A stretch of DNA of 34,046 nt from Salinactinospora qingdaonensis (GCF_039539445.1 NZ_BAABDD010000042.1:1-34046), one strand, 5' to 3'. Shown: positions 7,451 through 16,002, counted from the first letter of the stretch. The notes: generated by a model not told the origin, from the sequence alone. Made by a program: numbers and translations.

Positions 7451-8983
7451 TCACGGCGCCAGCAGTCGCGCCAAGCCCCGCGCCGCCGCGACCCGCCCCC
7501 GATTGGGCACGCTCCACAGCTCGTGCCCGGCCACGCCAAACCCCGCCAGTAGCGCGTTGGCCGCGAGGAAGCCACTGGTGGCCGCGCGTTCCATCAACGC
7601 CACGGGCAGATCGACCCGCACGTGGTCGCCGGCCACCACCACCGCCGGATCGGGGGTGGTCACCGTCAACCGTTCGTCGAAGGAGCCGGGCGGGAACAAG
7701 GGACAGTCCGCGCGCATCTCGTAGCGCTCATCGAGTACGCGCGCCTGCGCGGTCTCGGGGTAGACCTCCCGGAGCTGAGCCAGCAGCCGCTCGTGCTCCA
7801 CCCGCGCCCGACAGCTTCCCGGGAGCGCGTAGGCGTGCAGCTCCACCACCGAGCCGCCGCTACGCCGCGCCCACGCCCCTGCCTCGTCCTCGTAGCGCTC
7901 CAGCACGCTGATGTTGTCCAACGTCGGATAGCCCGCCGTTGCCAGAAAGGCCGGCCGCCGCGCTGCGACCGGCCGGTCCAGCCATAGCCGCGACACCAGA
8001 AACGGTGGCGCGCACCGCAGCGCGTCCGCCTTGGCGCGCCACGCTGGCGTGGCCAGCTTTGGCGAGGCTGCCGCCAGCTCGCGCAGCCCTTGCGGGTCGG
8101 TGGCCACGACCACCGCGTCGACATCCTCACCGCCGTCGGCGCACTCCACGGTGAAGCGCCGCCGTGCACCCGGCGCGATCGCGTGCACCGGCGTCGCCGT
8201 GCGTAGCTGTGCGCCCAGCCCCCTCATGTACGCGCCCAGGGGGTGCCACAGCGCTTGGGGAAACGGCGCGGTGGGCACATCGAAGACGAGCCCTTCGCTG
8301 GAGCCCAGGAAGTAGATGTGAAACATCGTGGCCAACTCCGCCGCCGACAGGTGCCGCGGGTCGGCGAAGAAGCTCCGGGAGAACACCTCGAAGGCCAGAT
8401 GGCGAGCGCTCGCCGGGAACCGCACCCGCTCCAGGAACTCCGCAGCGTCGACACGGTCGAGCCGCCGGTAGACGTCGGGCACCGCCACGTCGAGTAACTG
8501 CAACGCCGCCACCACGTTGACGTCGGCCAGTTCCCGCGTGGGAAAGCTCGGGCTTCTCGCGGCGAGTACGGCCGCGTTCCACGGCGGCGCCAAGGGCAGG
8601 CCGGTGAATCCGTCCGCCAGGCCGTCGCGGTGCACCAGCGGGTAGTCCGCCAGCGCCGTGAGCGCTTCCAGGGCGGGAAAGGCTCGGCGCAGCAGCGCCC
8701 GCAGGTTGTAGTACTGCCGGAAAAAAGCGTGGAAGCCGCGGCTCATAGTGACCGGAGTGCCGTCGTTCAGCGTGGTGGGCCAGCCCGCCAGGCGCCCGCC
8801 CAGGGCGGCTTCGCGCTCTAGAAGCACGGTGTCGACGCCGCGCTCGGCTAGTGCGGTGGCGGCGGTCACCCCGGCGATGCCCCCGCCGATCACCGCCACC
8901 CGCGGCGCCGGTTCGCTGGCCACCGCCGAGCCTGGCGGCGCGGGCAGCCAGGCAGCCAGCCGATCTCGTCCAGGACGGCCCAC
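7451..8983 (-). CDS. crtU: Beta-carotene desaturase/methyltransferase (isorenieratene synthase type)
   Basis: A 510-residue FAD-dependent protein of the CrtU family, which desaturates the beta-ionone ring and shifts a methyl group to give aromatic chi-ring carotenoids such as isorenieratene. The dinucleotide-binding motif VAVIGGGIAGVTAATAL starts near residue 29. The CrtU hallmark SRGFHAFFRQYYNLR follows near residues 80-95, and the C-terminal PDPAVVVAGDHVRVDLPVAL is the flavin-binding segment. The start is GTG with GAGGGAG at 8988-8994 ahead of it. It is transcribed opposite to crtI-crtB and ends 20 bases from the Rieske gene. Together with crtY it defines the end product as an aryl carotenoid. 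Confidence 0.9.
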   Translation of the reverse strand: MGRPGRDRLAAWLPAPPGSAVASEPAPRVAVIGGGIAGVTAATALAERGVDTVLLEREAALGGRLAGWPTTLNDGTPVTMSRGFHAFFRQYYNLRALLRRAFPALEALTALADYPLVHRDGLADGFTGLPLAPPWNAAVLAARSPSFPTRELADVNVVAALQLLDVAVPDVYRRLDRVDAAEFLERVRFPASARHLAFEVFSRSFFADPRHLSAAELATMFHIYFLGSSEGLVFDVPTAPFPQALWHPLGAYMRGLGAQLRTATPVHAIAPGARRRFTVECADGGEDVDAVVVATDPQGLRELAAASPKLATPAWRAKADALRCAPPFLVSRLWLDRPVAARRPAFLATAGYPTLDNISVLERYEDEAGAWARRSGGSVVELHAYALPGSCRARVEHERLLAQLREVYPETAQARVLDERYEMRADCPLFPPGSFDERLTVTTPDPAVVVAGDHVRVDLPVALMERAATSGFLAANALLAGFGVAGHELWSVPNRGRVAAARGLARLLAP

Positions 8984-9259
8984 GGTGCTCCCTCGGTTGG
9001 TCGATGTCGATCCCCTGCTCCAGCCTGGGGCTGGCCCACTCCACGGTCGCCGCCCGGCCCTGCCGCGGCAGCCGCTGTGGTGTCAAATCCCAGGTGAGGC
9101 GGTCATACCACAGCATGGGGAGCTGAGTCGCGCCACATCCCGGACTGGCCTCCTGCACGCAACCAGCCTGGCCCTCGCAGGCCCTCGGCGAGGCCGAATC
9201 CGAAGCCCGCGACGCAGCCGTGATCGCCGACACGGCCCGGCGACAGCACCAACGCCTCG

Positions 9260-10567
9260 CTAAGCCAAGGGGTCCTCGGCGCCGTCGAAGAGGCTGGCAC
9301 TGTGCGCTGCCCGGTCGGCCCCCGCAGTGTCGCCGCTTTCGGCCAACAGCGTCGCGTGCCACTCCATGCAGTCGCGGGCCAGCGGCCGTACGCTGGGCAG
9401 GAACGTGTTCGGTCCCAAACCGTTCACCGTGGCCGCCATCCAACCGGCCAGGTCGAGCGCCAACGCGCGCGATCCGCTGGCCTCGCTCGCTTGCGAGCAG
9501 CGCAGCAGCATCCGGGCCCACGGCGGGCCGAACTCCGCCAACTGGTGTCGCTGCTGCGACGCGTGGAGCTGTGCGGCGGTCGCGTAGAGGGTGTTTGCCT
9601 CCAGCCCCAGGCGCAGTCCCGCGCGCGGCGCCGTGTCGACGATCTGTTCGGCCAGCTCAGCCAGTCCCGTGGCCATAGTTGGCGCTACCTGAGGATCGCA
9701 GCGGTGCACCGAGGTGAGGATGGTGCCGTCGGTGGCCGGCGCCACCAGCCTGTCACGCAGGTGGGTATCGCCGGCCTGCTCCAGCGCCTCCCGCAAGGTG
9801 GGGGACTGTCGGATCTGTTCGACGCTGGGCGGCGGCGAAGCCGGCGGCGGCAGTTGCGCGGTGAACTCGGCTGCGCTCTTGGCCGATTCCGGGCGGCCAT
9901 GAGCCGTGTGCACCACCTCGGCGACATGAGCGGCTGCGGTGAAGGTCGTCGTGTGCAGCGCCCGCAGCGATAGATCCCCGTTGATGCGGGCCGCCTCCCG
10001 CAGGTAGATACGCAGCGCCTCTTCGGCTGAAGCCACTGCCACGTCGGGGTCGCCGCAGGTGGCCGAGATAACCGCGTTGTGGGCCAAAACTCTGGCCACA
10101 TCCAGCGCGAGCGGGTCCTCAGCCGCTCCCGTGAAACGGTCCATGTAGGACATCACCGACCGCTGCGCATCCACCAGAGCCGAGGCCAGGTAGCCGGCAA
10201 AGCTGTGGGCCCGTGCCCGCCGGAGCTGGACGTCGGCGAGGCGGGAGGCCAACAGCTCCTCGCTATCGGGCGTCAACGCCGCCCACGCCCGGTAGGAGCG
10301 TTCTGCTTCCTCCAACGCCGAAACCGCTTTTCGAGGCGAGCCGGCCTCCAGCAACACCTGGCCGAGTGTGTAGAGAGTGCTGCCCAACTGCTGGGGATGG
10401 TCGCGCTCGCGCGGCTGTGCCTGGGCCAGTTTGCGGACGATGCTGGCCGCCTCTTGGTAACGGGTCACCGCTGTCGCGAGGTCGTCGGAGGATCTGGCGG
10501 TCGCGCCCTGATCCAGGAGCTTCCCCGCCCGGCGCCGGTCCCACCCGCCGGCCACTCTCCACCCCAT
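9260..10567 (-). CDS. TPR-repeat protein of unknown function
   Basis: A 435-residue, predicted cytosolic, helix-rich protein. The N-terminal half has tetratricopeptide-like helix pairs, for example DLATAVTRYQEAASIVRKLA (residues about 29-48), LYTLGQVLLEAGSPRKAVSALEEAERSY and VAVASAEEALRIYLREA. No enzymatic motif, signal peptide or membrane segment is visible. I do not recognise a specific family. The ATG start has GGAAAGAGG a few bases ahead. It lies between crtU (same strand, 276 bases downstream) and crtY (divergent), so it may be an adaptor of the locus or an unrelated insertion. Its C-terminus LFDGAEDPLA carries nothing distinctive. Confidence 0.75.
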   Translation of the reverse strand: MGWRVAGGWDRRRAGKLLDQGATARSSDDLATAVTRYQEAASIVRKLAQAQPRERDHPQQLGSTLYTLGQVLLEAGSPRKAVSALEEAERSYRAWAALTPDSEELLASRLADVQLRRARAHSFAGYLASALVDAQRSVMSYMDRFTGAAEDPLALDVARVLAHNAVISATCGDPDVAVASAEEALRIYLREAARINGDLSLRALHTTTFTAAAHVAEVVHTAHGRPESAKSAAEFTAQLPPPASPPPSVEQIRQSPTLREALEQAGDTHLRDRLVAPATDGTILTSVHRCDPQVAPTMATGLAELAEQIVDTAPRAGLRLGLEANTLYATAAQLHASQQRHQLAEFGPPWARMLLRCSQASEASGSRALALDLAGWMAATVNGLGPNTFLPSVRPLARDCMEWHATLLAESGDTAGADRAAHSASLFDGAEDPLA

Positions 10568-10894
10568 GGCCTCTTTCCTTCCCGTCGGGAATCCCTAGTG
10601 CAGCACGCCCCACGAGTAACGACAAAACCGTCGGTTGACAGCACGAGGGAACCGGATTCGGCCTCAGCCCCCGAGCTCACCAGTGCCTCCATGGCGCCCT
10701 CGCCCCGCGAGGAGGGCCCCGGCGGCGGGGCCACATCCGGCCATCACCGCCGCCCCTGGGGCGTGGCCTTGCACACACCGAGCGTGGACCTGTCGGCTCC
10801 GCGCTCCCTCCGCCCCGACAGCGCCGCCCAGCGGCCCGTTGCGCAGGCATCGTCAGTACTCGCCCCAGCGCACAGAGATTGGCAGGCTGGGGGA
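10568..10894. other. Divergent intergenic region between TPR gene and crtY
   Basis: 327 bases without a supported gene. The crtY frame is open throughout, but its content is Pro/Ser/Arg-rich and lacks homology. A TTGACA at 10635-10640 on + could be a -35 box, but I find no convincing -10 at 16-18 bases. Promoters for both flanking genes must lie here. Confidence 0.4.
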
Positions 10895-12115
10895 GTGCAT
10901 GAAACGGACGTGGCGATTGTCGGAGCTGGAGCCGCCGGACTGTCGCTGGCCTATCGGCTGACCGCGGTGCGCACCCCCAGCGGCGGGCGCGTGCGCGTGC
11001 TGTTGCTGGAGCCGCCCGAGGGGCCGGAGCGCCCGCCCGCCCGCACCTGGTGCTTCTGGGAACCCGAAAGCGGCGAGTGGGACACCGCCCTTGGCGCGCG
11101 TTGGCGGCGGCTGTCGCTCATCGGCGCCGACGGCGCCCACCACGACAGCGCCATCGCCCCGCTCGTCTACAAGATGCTCCGCTCGACCGACCACGCCGAT
11201 TTCGTACGGTCGCGCCTGGAAGGGGAGGTCGAGCAGGTCACCGCCACTGTCACCGAGATCGAGGACGGCGTTGATCGCGCTGTGGTCCGCGCCCGCGACC
11301 CCGCCGGTGGCCAATGTGCCTTCACCGCCCACTGGGTCTACGACTCCCGGCCGCCGGGTGCGGTGCCCGGCGCGCCCGAGGCCGCCACCGTGCTCCAGCA
11401 CTTTCGGGGGTGGTTCCTCCGCACCGCCGCCGACGCCTTCGATCCGAGCACGCCGACGCTGATGGACTTCCGCACCCCCCAGCCGCGTAGTGGCGTGAGC
11501 TTTGGCTACGTGCTTCCCTTCGACGCACGGGCCGCTTTGGTGGAGTACACCGAGTTCACCCGTGAGGTCCTCGACGACGCCGGATACGAGGCCGCCTTAG
11601 GGCACTACACCCGCGATGTGCTGGGGATCGAGGGGGTGGAGATCACCGGCGTGGAGCAGGGGGTGATCCCCATGACCGATGCCCGGTTCCCCACCCGTGT
11701 CGGGCGTCGGGTTTTTCGTATCGGCGCCGGTGGCGGAGCGACCAGACCCGCCACCGGCTACACCTTCGCCGGCATCCAGCGCCAGACGGCCGCTGTGGCG
11801 CGTGCTTTGGCCGCCGGCTCTGCTGTTCCCGTCCCGCCCATCCCCCACCGGCAGCGTCACCTCGCGATGGATGGCGTGCTGCTGCGTGCGTTGACGGCTG
11901 GCCGTATCGAGGGGGCCGACTTTTTCACGCGGCTGTTCCAGCGCAACGCCACACGTCAGGTGCTGCGGTTCCTCGACGGAACAAGCTCGCTGGCCACGGA
12001 GGTGCGGATCGGGGTCACCACACCGGTGGCGGCAATGGCGGCCACAACGGCCGAACGAGCGTGGTGGGCGCTGCGCGGCCGGCGTGCGGCCCCGGTGGCC
12101 CCGCCCCGCACCTGA
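10895..12115 (+). CDS. crtY: Lycopene beta-cyclase
   Basis: A 406-residue CrtY-type flavoprotein that cyclises both ends of lycopene to beta-carotene, the substrate of CrtU. Visible signatures are the N-terminal dinucleotide-binding VAIVGAGAAGLSLAYRL, the motif RTWCFWE, VYDSRPP, GVSFGYVLPF, GAGGGATRPATGYTF and LFQRN near the C-terminus. GTG 10895 gives a start six residues before the nucleotide-binding strand. The purine-rich GGGGGA touches this codon, so the true start may be this GTG or the GTG at 10910, which has better spacing but begins right at the beta strand. An ATG at 10899 is out of frame. The gene forms its own transcription unit, closed by the hairpin at 12297. Confidence 0.9.
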   Translation: MHETDVAIVGAGAAGLSLAYRLTAVRTPSGGRVRVLLLEPPEGPERPPARTWCFWEPESGEWDTALGARWRRLSLIGADGAHHDSAIAPLVYKMLRSTDHADFVRSRLEGEVEQVTATVTEIEDGVDRAVVRARDPAGGQCAFTAHWVYDSRPPGAVPGAPEAATVLQHFRGWFLRTAADAFDPSTPTLMDFRTPQPRSGVSFGYVLPFDARAALVEYTEFTREVLDDAGYEAALGHYTRDVLGIEGVEITGVEQGVIPMTDARFPTRVGRRVFRIGAGGGATRPATGYTFAGIQRQTAAVARALAAGSAVPVPPIPHRQRHLAMDGVLLRALTAGRIEGADFFTRLFQRNATRQVLRFLDGTSSLATEVRIGVTTPVAAMAATTAERAWWALRGRRAAPVAPPRT

Positions 12116-12296
12116 GCCGCCAGCGGCCCCGTTGGGGCAGTGGAGGTGGTGGGGCACAGCGATGGTAGAGCTACTGGTGCCTGCTTTTCGCGGCCCGGAC
12201 GGTGGGCCGGCCCTCAGCGCTGGGGCACGGGTCTTGGCTGTGCCGGTGAACCGCGTGAGCACCCGAGAGGCCGCAGCGCGGCTCGGCGGGGGAAGA

Positions 12297-12338
12297 CCCC
12301 TGGGTGTCCTCACCGGCGCCAGTGAGGACACCCAGGGG
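12297..12338. terminator. Bidirectional terminator after crtY
   Basis: CCCCTGGGTGTCCTCAC (12297-12313) pairs perfectly over 17 bp with GTGAGGACACCCAGGGG (12322-12338); the loop is 8 bases. It lies 180 bases after crtY and 15 bases past the stop of the minus-strand gene at 12354. Confidence 0.85.
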
Positions 12339-12353
12339 AGACCCCGCGGGCAG

Positions 12354-12584
12354 CTACGGGGTCACCGAACGCGCTTGGAAGATCTCGATCCGCGTATCGT
12401 CGTCAGCGGTCTGTCCGGTGGCCTCGAAATCCACCGACGTCTCGCCACGTTTGAACCGGTACTTGCCGCGAGGGTCAGCCACTTCGGCGAACGTATCGTT
12501 GAGGTCGCGTACGGCGTCGAAGGCCGGGTCGTCGGGGACGACCAGTTTGATGCGCTTCATGCCAGGCTGGAGAACCGACACCAT
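12354..12584 (-). CDS. Small hypothetical protein
   Basis: A 76-residue acidic protein with the core KRIKLVVPDDPAFDAVRDL, then YRFKRGETSVDFEATGQTADD and a terminal RIEIFQARSVTP. I do not recognise a family; the alternation of strands suggests a small beta-rich fold. Support for a real gene is the strong terminator directly after its stop, a purine-rich AGAGG just before the first start codons (ATG 12584 or GTG 12581), and non-random composition. Translation could also begin at Met9 (KRIKL). There is no signal peptide or membrane segment. It is isolated between crtY and the STAS gene. Confidence 0.55.
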   Translation of the reverse strand: MVSVLQPGMKRIKLVVPDDPAFDAVRDLNDTFAEVADPRGKYRFKRGETSVDFEATGQTADDDTRIEIFQARSVTP

Positions 12585-12908
12585 CCACCTCTACACGTAG
12601 GGAGAGCCCTGTCTTAAGGGCAGCACCTTCCAATGTAGGAGGAAAGAAGGCTCTCTCGCCTGAGAGCTCCTGCGCGTGCCACTACAGCGTGCTTCCGCTT
12701 TCAGCTTATAACTGTACTATTTCGGACAAGTTGTCATAAAGGTGTCATTTGGTGTTATGTGAGAATAGTCCGATTAGTGTAACTAGCCGGATTCCGCTGT
12801 CGGATCCGAGGATTTTCGGCGATGACCCCATAGAATCCGTGTCGTATCGCTACCATGCCTCCTACGGGGGGAGCGTAGGGCCGAGGAATCGAGTGATGGA
12901 GGCGCGTC
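12585..12908. other. AT-rich promoter region upstream of the STAS gene
   Basis: 324 bases. The centre (12700-12780) is AT-rich. TGTCAT occurs twice, at 12732-12737 and 12743-12748, a direct repeat with an 11-base period. TTGTCA (12731-12736) and TTATGT (12755-12760), 18 bases apart, are a possible weak promoter toward the STAS gene. The near-palindrome CTACACGTAG lies at about 12592-12601, just upstream of the small minus-strand gene. Confidence 0.4.
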
Positions 12909-13292
12909 ATGGCCGAATCGGAGTACTTTCCGTGCGAGCAGGCCGTGGTCGTAGCCGTACGAGGGGAAATCGACCTCGTCAACGCCGAGGATATGCGCTT
13001 AACCCTGCTCCGGGCAGCCGCAACACCCGGGTGCACCTGCGTCGTCGTCGACCTCTCCCGTGTCCAGTTCTTCGACGCCAGCGCTGTCCGCGCCCTCATG
13101 TCGGCCTACCGGCTGCTCACCGAACGCCGCAGGCACATGGTGCTGGCCGAACCCTCCGCCCAGGCGGCCCGAACGCTCAACGCCTTGCGCTTGGAACGCA
13201 CCTTCGACATCTACCCCATCGTGGAGGCCGCGTTGGCCCACACCGGTCGCGCCCTCGGTAATGGTCCCGGCACCCTGGGGTCTCGCCGTTAG
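12909..13292 (+). CDS. STAS-domain anti-sigma factor antagonist
   Basis: A 127-residue single STAS domain of the SpoIIAA/RsbV type. Such proteins bind an anti-sigma kinase and release its sigma factor; phosphorylation of a conserved serine switches this off. The strand VVVAVRGEIDLVNA and the segment VVVDLSRVQFFDASAVRAL fit the family, and S58 in DAS aligns with the phosphorylated serine of SpoIIAA. The usual DSSG is changed to DASA. The ATG has GGAGG six bases ahead. No anti-sigma kinase, phosphatase or sigma gene is adjacent, so its partners lie elsewhere. The C-terminal 20 residues are Gly/Arg-rich and probably unstructured. Confidence 0.85.
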   Translation: MAESEYFPCEQAVVVAVRGEIDLVNAEDMRLTLLRAAATPGCTCVVVDLSRVQFFDASAVRALMSAYRLLTERRRHMVLAEPSAQAARTLNALRLERTFDIYPIVEAALAHTGRALGNGPGTLGSRR

Positions 13293-13353
13293 CCCCCGCC
13301 CACAACCGCTCACCGGCCCCATCGGGGCCACAGATCGGTGAGGCGCAGCGGGC

Positions 13354-13398
13354 GTGTGGCGCTGTCGTCGCCTCCTGCGGCTGACGACAGCGCCACAC
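13354..13398. terminator. Bidirectional terminator between STAS gene and alcohol dehydrogenase
   Basis: GTGTGGCGCTGTCGTC (13354-13369) pairs perfectly over 16 bp with GACGACAGCGCCACAC (13383-13398) around a 13-base loop. Outer arms GCAGCGGG and CCCGCTGC could extend it past an asymmetric bulge. It lies between two convergent stop codons. Confidence 0.85.
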
Positions 13399-13420
13399 CG
13401 CCACACCCGCTGCGTCGAGA

Positions 13421-14515
13421 TCAGGTAAAGCGGATGAGGGACCGAACGCCCTGCCCCTCACGCATCCGCTCGAAGGCCGCAGGTACCTCGTCGAGAGCGA
13501 TCTCGTGCGTGACCAGGGCATCCAGATCGACCGCCCCTGTACGCACATGCTGGGCGAGCATGGGGATGTCGCGGTCGGGGTCGCATGAACCGTACATACA
13601 CCCTCGCAGCGTGCGCGCCATGTGGAAGATCTCCAGCGCGCTCAGCGTCACCATGTCATCGCCGGCCCCGGCGCCCACGACAGTCGTTGTCCCCCCGCGG
13701 CGGGTCATTGACCACGACTGGCGGATGGTCTTCGCCGACCCCACCACCTCGAAAGCGTGGTCGACGCCCCGCCCTTCGGTGAGTCTGCGGATCTCCTTGC
13801 TCAGGTTGTCAGAGGCCGTCAGGAAGTGTGTGGCCCCCAGGCGGCGCGCCAGCGCCTCCTTCTCCGCGGCGATGTCGACGGCGATGATCGGCGCTGCGCC
13901 GGCCAGCCGGGCCCCCTGCAACGTCGCCAACCCCACCCCGCCAAGGCCGAGGACTGCCACCGATTCGCCCGTGCCGACCTGTGCGGAGTTACGTACCGCG
14001 CCCACCCCGGTCAGCAAGGCACAACCCAACAGCGCGGCGGTATGGGCTTCGAGCCCCTCAGGCAGGGGAACCACGGCGTTGGCGCCCACAATCGTCTCTT
14101 CGGCGAAGGCCCCCGTGCCCAACGAGGGGAAGACGGTGGACCCATCCTCAGTCAGCGTGGCGTAACCACGCTGGGAAGGCTCAAGCGCGCGCGTGCACAG
14201 GTAGGGCTCGCCGTGCTCGCAAAACCAGCACTCCCGGCAGGCGGGAGCCCAGTTGAACACGACCTGCGTGCCGACGGTGACCTTGTCGACCCCGGGACCG
14301 GTCGCCACTACCCGCCCCACCCCCTCGTGACCGAGGACAGCGGGCACCGGCTGGGCCAGCTTCCCCGCGGCCAGCGACAGATCGGAGTGGCACACCCCCG
14401 CGGCGTCGAGGCGCACCCGGACCTGGCCTGGGCCAGGCTCGGGAAGGGTGATCTCCGCGATGCGGGGGGTGCTTCCCGTCTCCGGCAGTACGGCGGCTTT
14501 GACGGTCATGCTCAT
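13421..14515 (-). CDS. Zinc-dependent MDR alcohol dehydrogenase
   Basis: A 364-residue medium-chain dehydrogenase, cytosolic, NAD(P)-dependent. Catalytic zinc ligands are C42 (AGVCHSD) and H63-E64 (LGHEGVG). The structural zinc site is complete, C93, C96, C99 and C107 in CRECWFCEHGEPYLC. The Rossmann motif is VLGLGGVGLA. The pattern is that of class III-like or mycothiol/NDMA-type alcohol dehydrogenases; the substrate is not determined by the sequence. I placed the start at ATG 14515 because GAGGAG lies six bases upstream; the frame is open to 14557. A palindromic element shared with the SDR gene at 31278 sits about 44 bases upstream, so the two are likely coregulated. Confidence 0.9.
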   Translation of the reverse strand: MSMTVKAAVLPETGSTPRIAEITLPEPGPGQVRVRLDAAGVCHSDLSLAAGKLAQPVPAVLGHEGVGRVVATGPGVDKVTVGTQVVFNWAPACRECWFCEHGEPYLCTRALEPSQRGYATLTEDGSTVFPSLGTGAFAEETIVGANAVVPLPEGLEAHTAALLGCALLTGVGAVRNSAQVGTGESVAVLGLGGVGLATLQGARLAGAAPIIAVDIAAEKEALARRLGATHFLTASDNLSKEIRRLTEGRGVDHAFEVVGSAKTIRQSWSMTRRGGTTTVVGAGAGDDMVTLSALEIFHMARTLRGCMYGSCDPDRDIPMLAQHVRTGAVDLDALVTHEIALDEVPAAFERMREGQGVRSLIRFT

Positions 14516-14558
14516 CGCTGTCTCCTCGGCACGGTCCGACGTCGTTGCCGCCGACATT

Positions 14559-14577
14559 ACAGTACCGACCAGTCGGT
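14559..14577 (-). promoter_or_regulatory. TetR-like operator upstream of the MDR dehydrogenase (site 1)
   Basis: On + it reads ACAGTACCGACCAGTCGGT. ACCGAC and GTCGGT form a 6-bp inverted repeat with a two-base spacer. Read toward the gene, the palindrome runs into TACTGT, a possible -10. The same 19-bp arrangement occurs before the SDR gene (31218-31236) with two mismatches. The half site resembles known TetR-family operators built on ACCGAC/GTCGGT; the regulator is not in this window. Confidence 0.6.
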
Positions 14578-14625
14578 TTATGTGAGGGGTTTGGCCGTGC
14601 CGCAGCTCCCTCGTCCAGTGCCGTC

Positions 14626-15726
14626 CTATCGCGGTTGGTCTCCCACTGTCACCAAATCGGCCTGCACGCCTGTCTTGGTCAGCCGGTCCGGGGCCGGGCT
14701 GTCGTAGACGACGAGCAGACGCTGGGCCGTCTCGCCCGCCCCCGGGGGATAAACCACGATCCCTTCGGCGTGGTCGGTCCCCACACCGAAGCTCAGCTCG
14801 GCCACGTGGGACAGGTCATCGGCCCCCACGACCTCGGCTCCCTCCCGAACGGCCGCCTTGGGCCAGCGCAGCACCCGCACCGGCCCGTCAAGGTCCATGC
14901 TCGGACCCACGAGGAGCAAAAGGTCGTCACCGTCAGGGCATATATCACGTATCCCCAGGCCTCCCAGATCCAGAAAGTGCGTAAGGTAACGCTGCCCGGG
15001 GGCGAGCTCGGCCAGGTGCAGCCGGTGCGGGTCGTCGGGGTCGGTCTCGGGCAGCAGTTCGATGAGCACCGCCCACCCGCGCAACACGGGGCCACGCAGT
15101 CCCAGGTAGATCCGCTCGCCATGGGCCGCGATCCCCTCGATGTCGACCCCGTTGTCCTTGCCCGGCAGCGCAAGGAAGGCAGCCAGGTGCGGATCGTCGG
15201 CCAGCAGATCGGTAATAGTCTCACCGGGGCGGCCGAAAAACGCCGCGGTACGGACCTCGCCATCCTCCTCGACGCTCACCCGCGGCTCCGGAGCACCGTC
15301 AGCCCCGGTAGTGATCGGCAGGCGTACCAGAGTGAAGCGGTTCTCTTCGCGCACGACGGTGGCCAGCCTGCGCCGTGCCTTCTTGGGGGAGTGTTTGTCT
15401 TTGATCCGCTTGCGTTTGAGACTGTGCGACCCGATCGCCCACAGCCAGGCTCCGCTGCGCGCCAACCCCTCGATGTCGGCTTCGGCGTGGCCGCCCTCGG
15501 GCAGCGCGACGTAGTCGGCCAGGTTGAACCCCTGGTGTCGGGCGAAGCGCACCGGCTGCCCAGAGCTGTCGAACTCCCCGGCCAGGCGCTCGATCGTGGC
15601 GCTCTCGTCACCGGCGGTCCACACGTACTGACCGTCGCGGCGCAGCGCCGAGAGGTTGGTGATCGTGTCGTCGGGCACGTCTGAGTCGGCGAAGCACAGC
15701 TCGACTCTTCTCGTCGTGTCGGACAT
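14626..15726 (-). CDS. DUF3616 domain protein
   Basis: A 366-residue soluble protein with the hallmarks of DUF3616: EADIEGLA, an Ile-Gly-Ser-His-Ser-Leu-Lys-Arg-Lys-Arg stretch, GVDIEGIAAHGERIYLGLRG and HAEGIVVY. The repeated D-IEG-A blocks suggest a beta-propeller-like fold with two related halves. Function is unknown for the family; no signal peptide is visible. The start ATG follows GAGGGAG by ten bases. The upstream region carries copy A of a three-copy AT-rich motif (15759-15775) and a short palindrome (15792-15805), so it may be specifically regulated. A transcription unit of its own. Confidence 0.8.
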   Translation of the reverse strand: MSDTTRRVELCFADSDVPDDTITNLSALRRDGQYVWTAGDESATIERLAGEFDSSGQPVRFARHQGFNLADYVALPEGGHAEADIEGLARSGAWLWAIGSHSLKRKRIKDKHSPKKARRRLATVVREENRFTLVRLPITTGADGAPEPRVSVEEDGEVRTAAFFGRPGETITDLLADDPHLAAFLALPGKDNGVDIEGIAAHGERIYLGLRGPVLRGWAVLIELLPETDPDDPHRLHLAELAPGQRYLTHFLDLGGLGIRDICPDGDDLLLLVGPSMDLDGPVRVLRWPKAAVREGAEVVGADDLSHVAELSFGVGTDHAEGIVVYPPGAGETAQRLLVVYDSPAPDRLTKTGVQADLVTVGDQPR

Positions 15727-15758
15727 CTTCGGTCGTCTCCCTCTGGCCGTAAGAAAAG

Positions 15759-15775
15759 AATCTACATCGTAAAGG
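15759..15775. promoter_or_regulatory. AT-rich motif, copy A
   Basis: AATCTACATCGTAAAGG, 33 bases upstream of the DUF3616 start codon. Its core is an imperfect palindrome (TCTACA-T-YGTAAA). Close copies lie at 26040 and 30837. The symmetry recalls BlaI/CopY-type TACA-TGTA operators; identity of a binding protein is unknown. Confidence 0.5.
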
Positions 15776-15791
15776 CGAGATGAAGTTTAAA

Positions 15792-15805
15792 GTACTCAAG
15801 AGTAC
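15792..15805. promoter_or_regulatory. Short perfect palindrome GTACTC-AA-GAGTAC
   Basis: A 6-bp inverted repeat with a two-base spacer, in the AT-rich region upstream of the DUF3616 gene and 17 bases beyond motif A. It also contains the half site ACTCAAG of the HspR-type operator, but the second half at the correct spacing is missing. A candidate binding site only. Confidence 0.35.
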
Positions 15806-16002
15806 GTCAACAGCGACAACTAACGCGACGCACCCAATAGCGAACAAACATCGGCGGGGCGCCATCAACGCTCGCCTGCTTTGGGACCTCTCCTGCGTGG
15901 CTTCGGGAACGGGCACGGCCGCACGGCACCGTTGAGACGACAAAGTATCCCCGTCCTGGCGGGGGAGGCCAGCGGACCCCGCCATGAGCTGGGGCAGCGC
16001 CG

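Noticed and set aside
9000..9125. Minus-strand frame beginning MLWYDRLTWDLTPQRLP between crtU and the TPR gene
   Set aside because: No Shine-Dalgarno, no family resemblance, and the frame continues far into crtU antisense; probably chance.
15784..15805. HspR-type (CTTGAGT-N7-ACTCAAG) operator upstream of the DUF3616 gene
   Set aside because: Only one half site is present at this position; the second half at the required spacing is absent.
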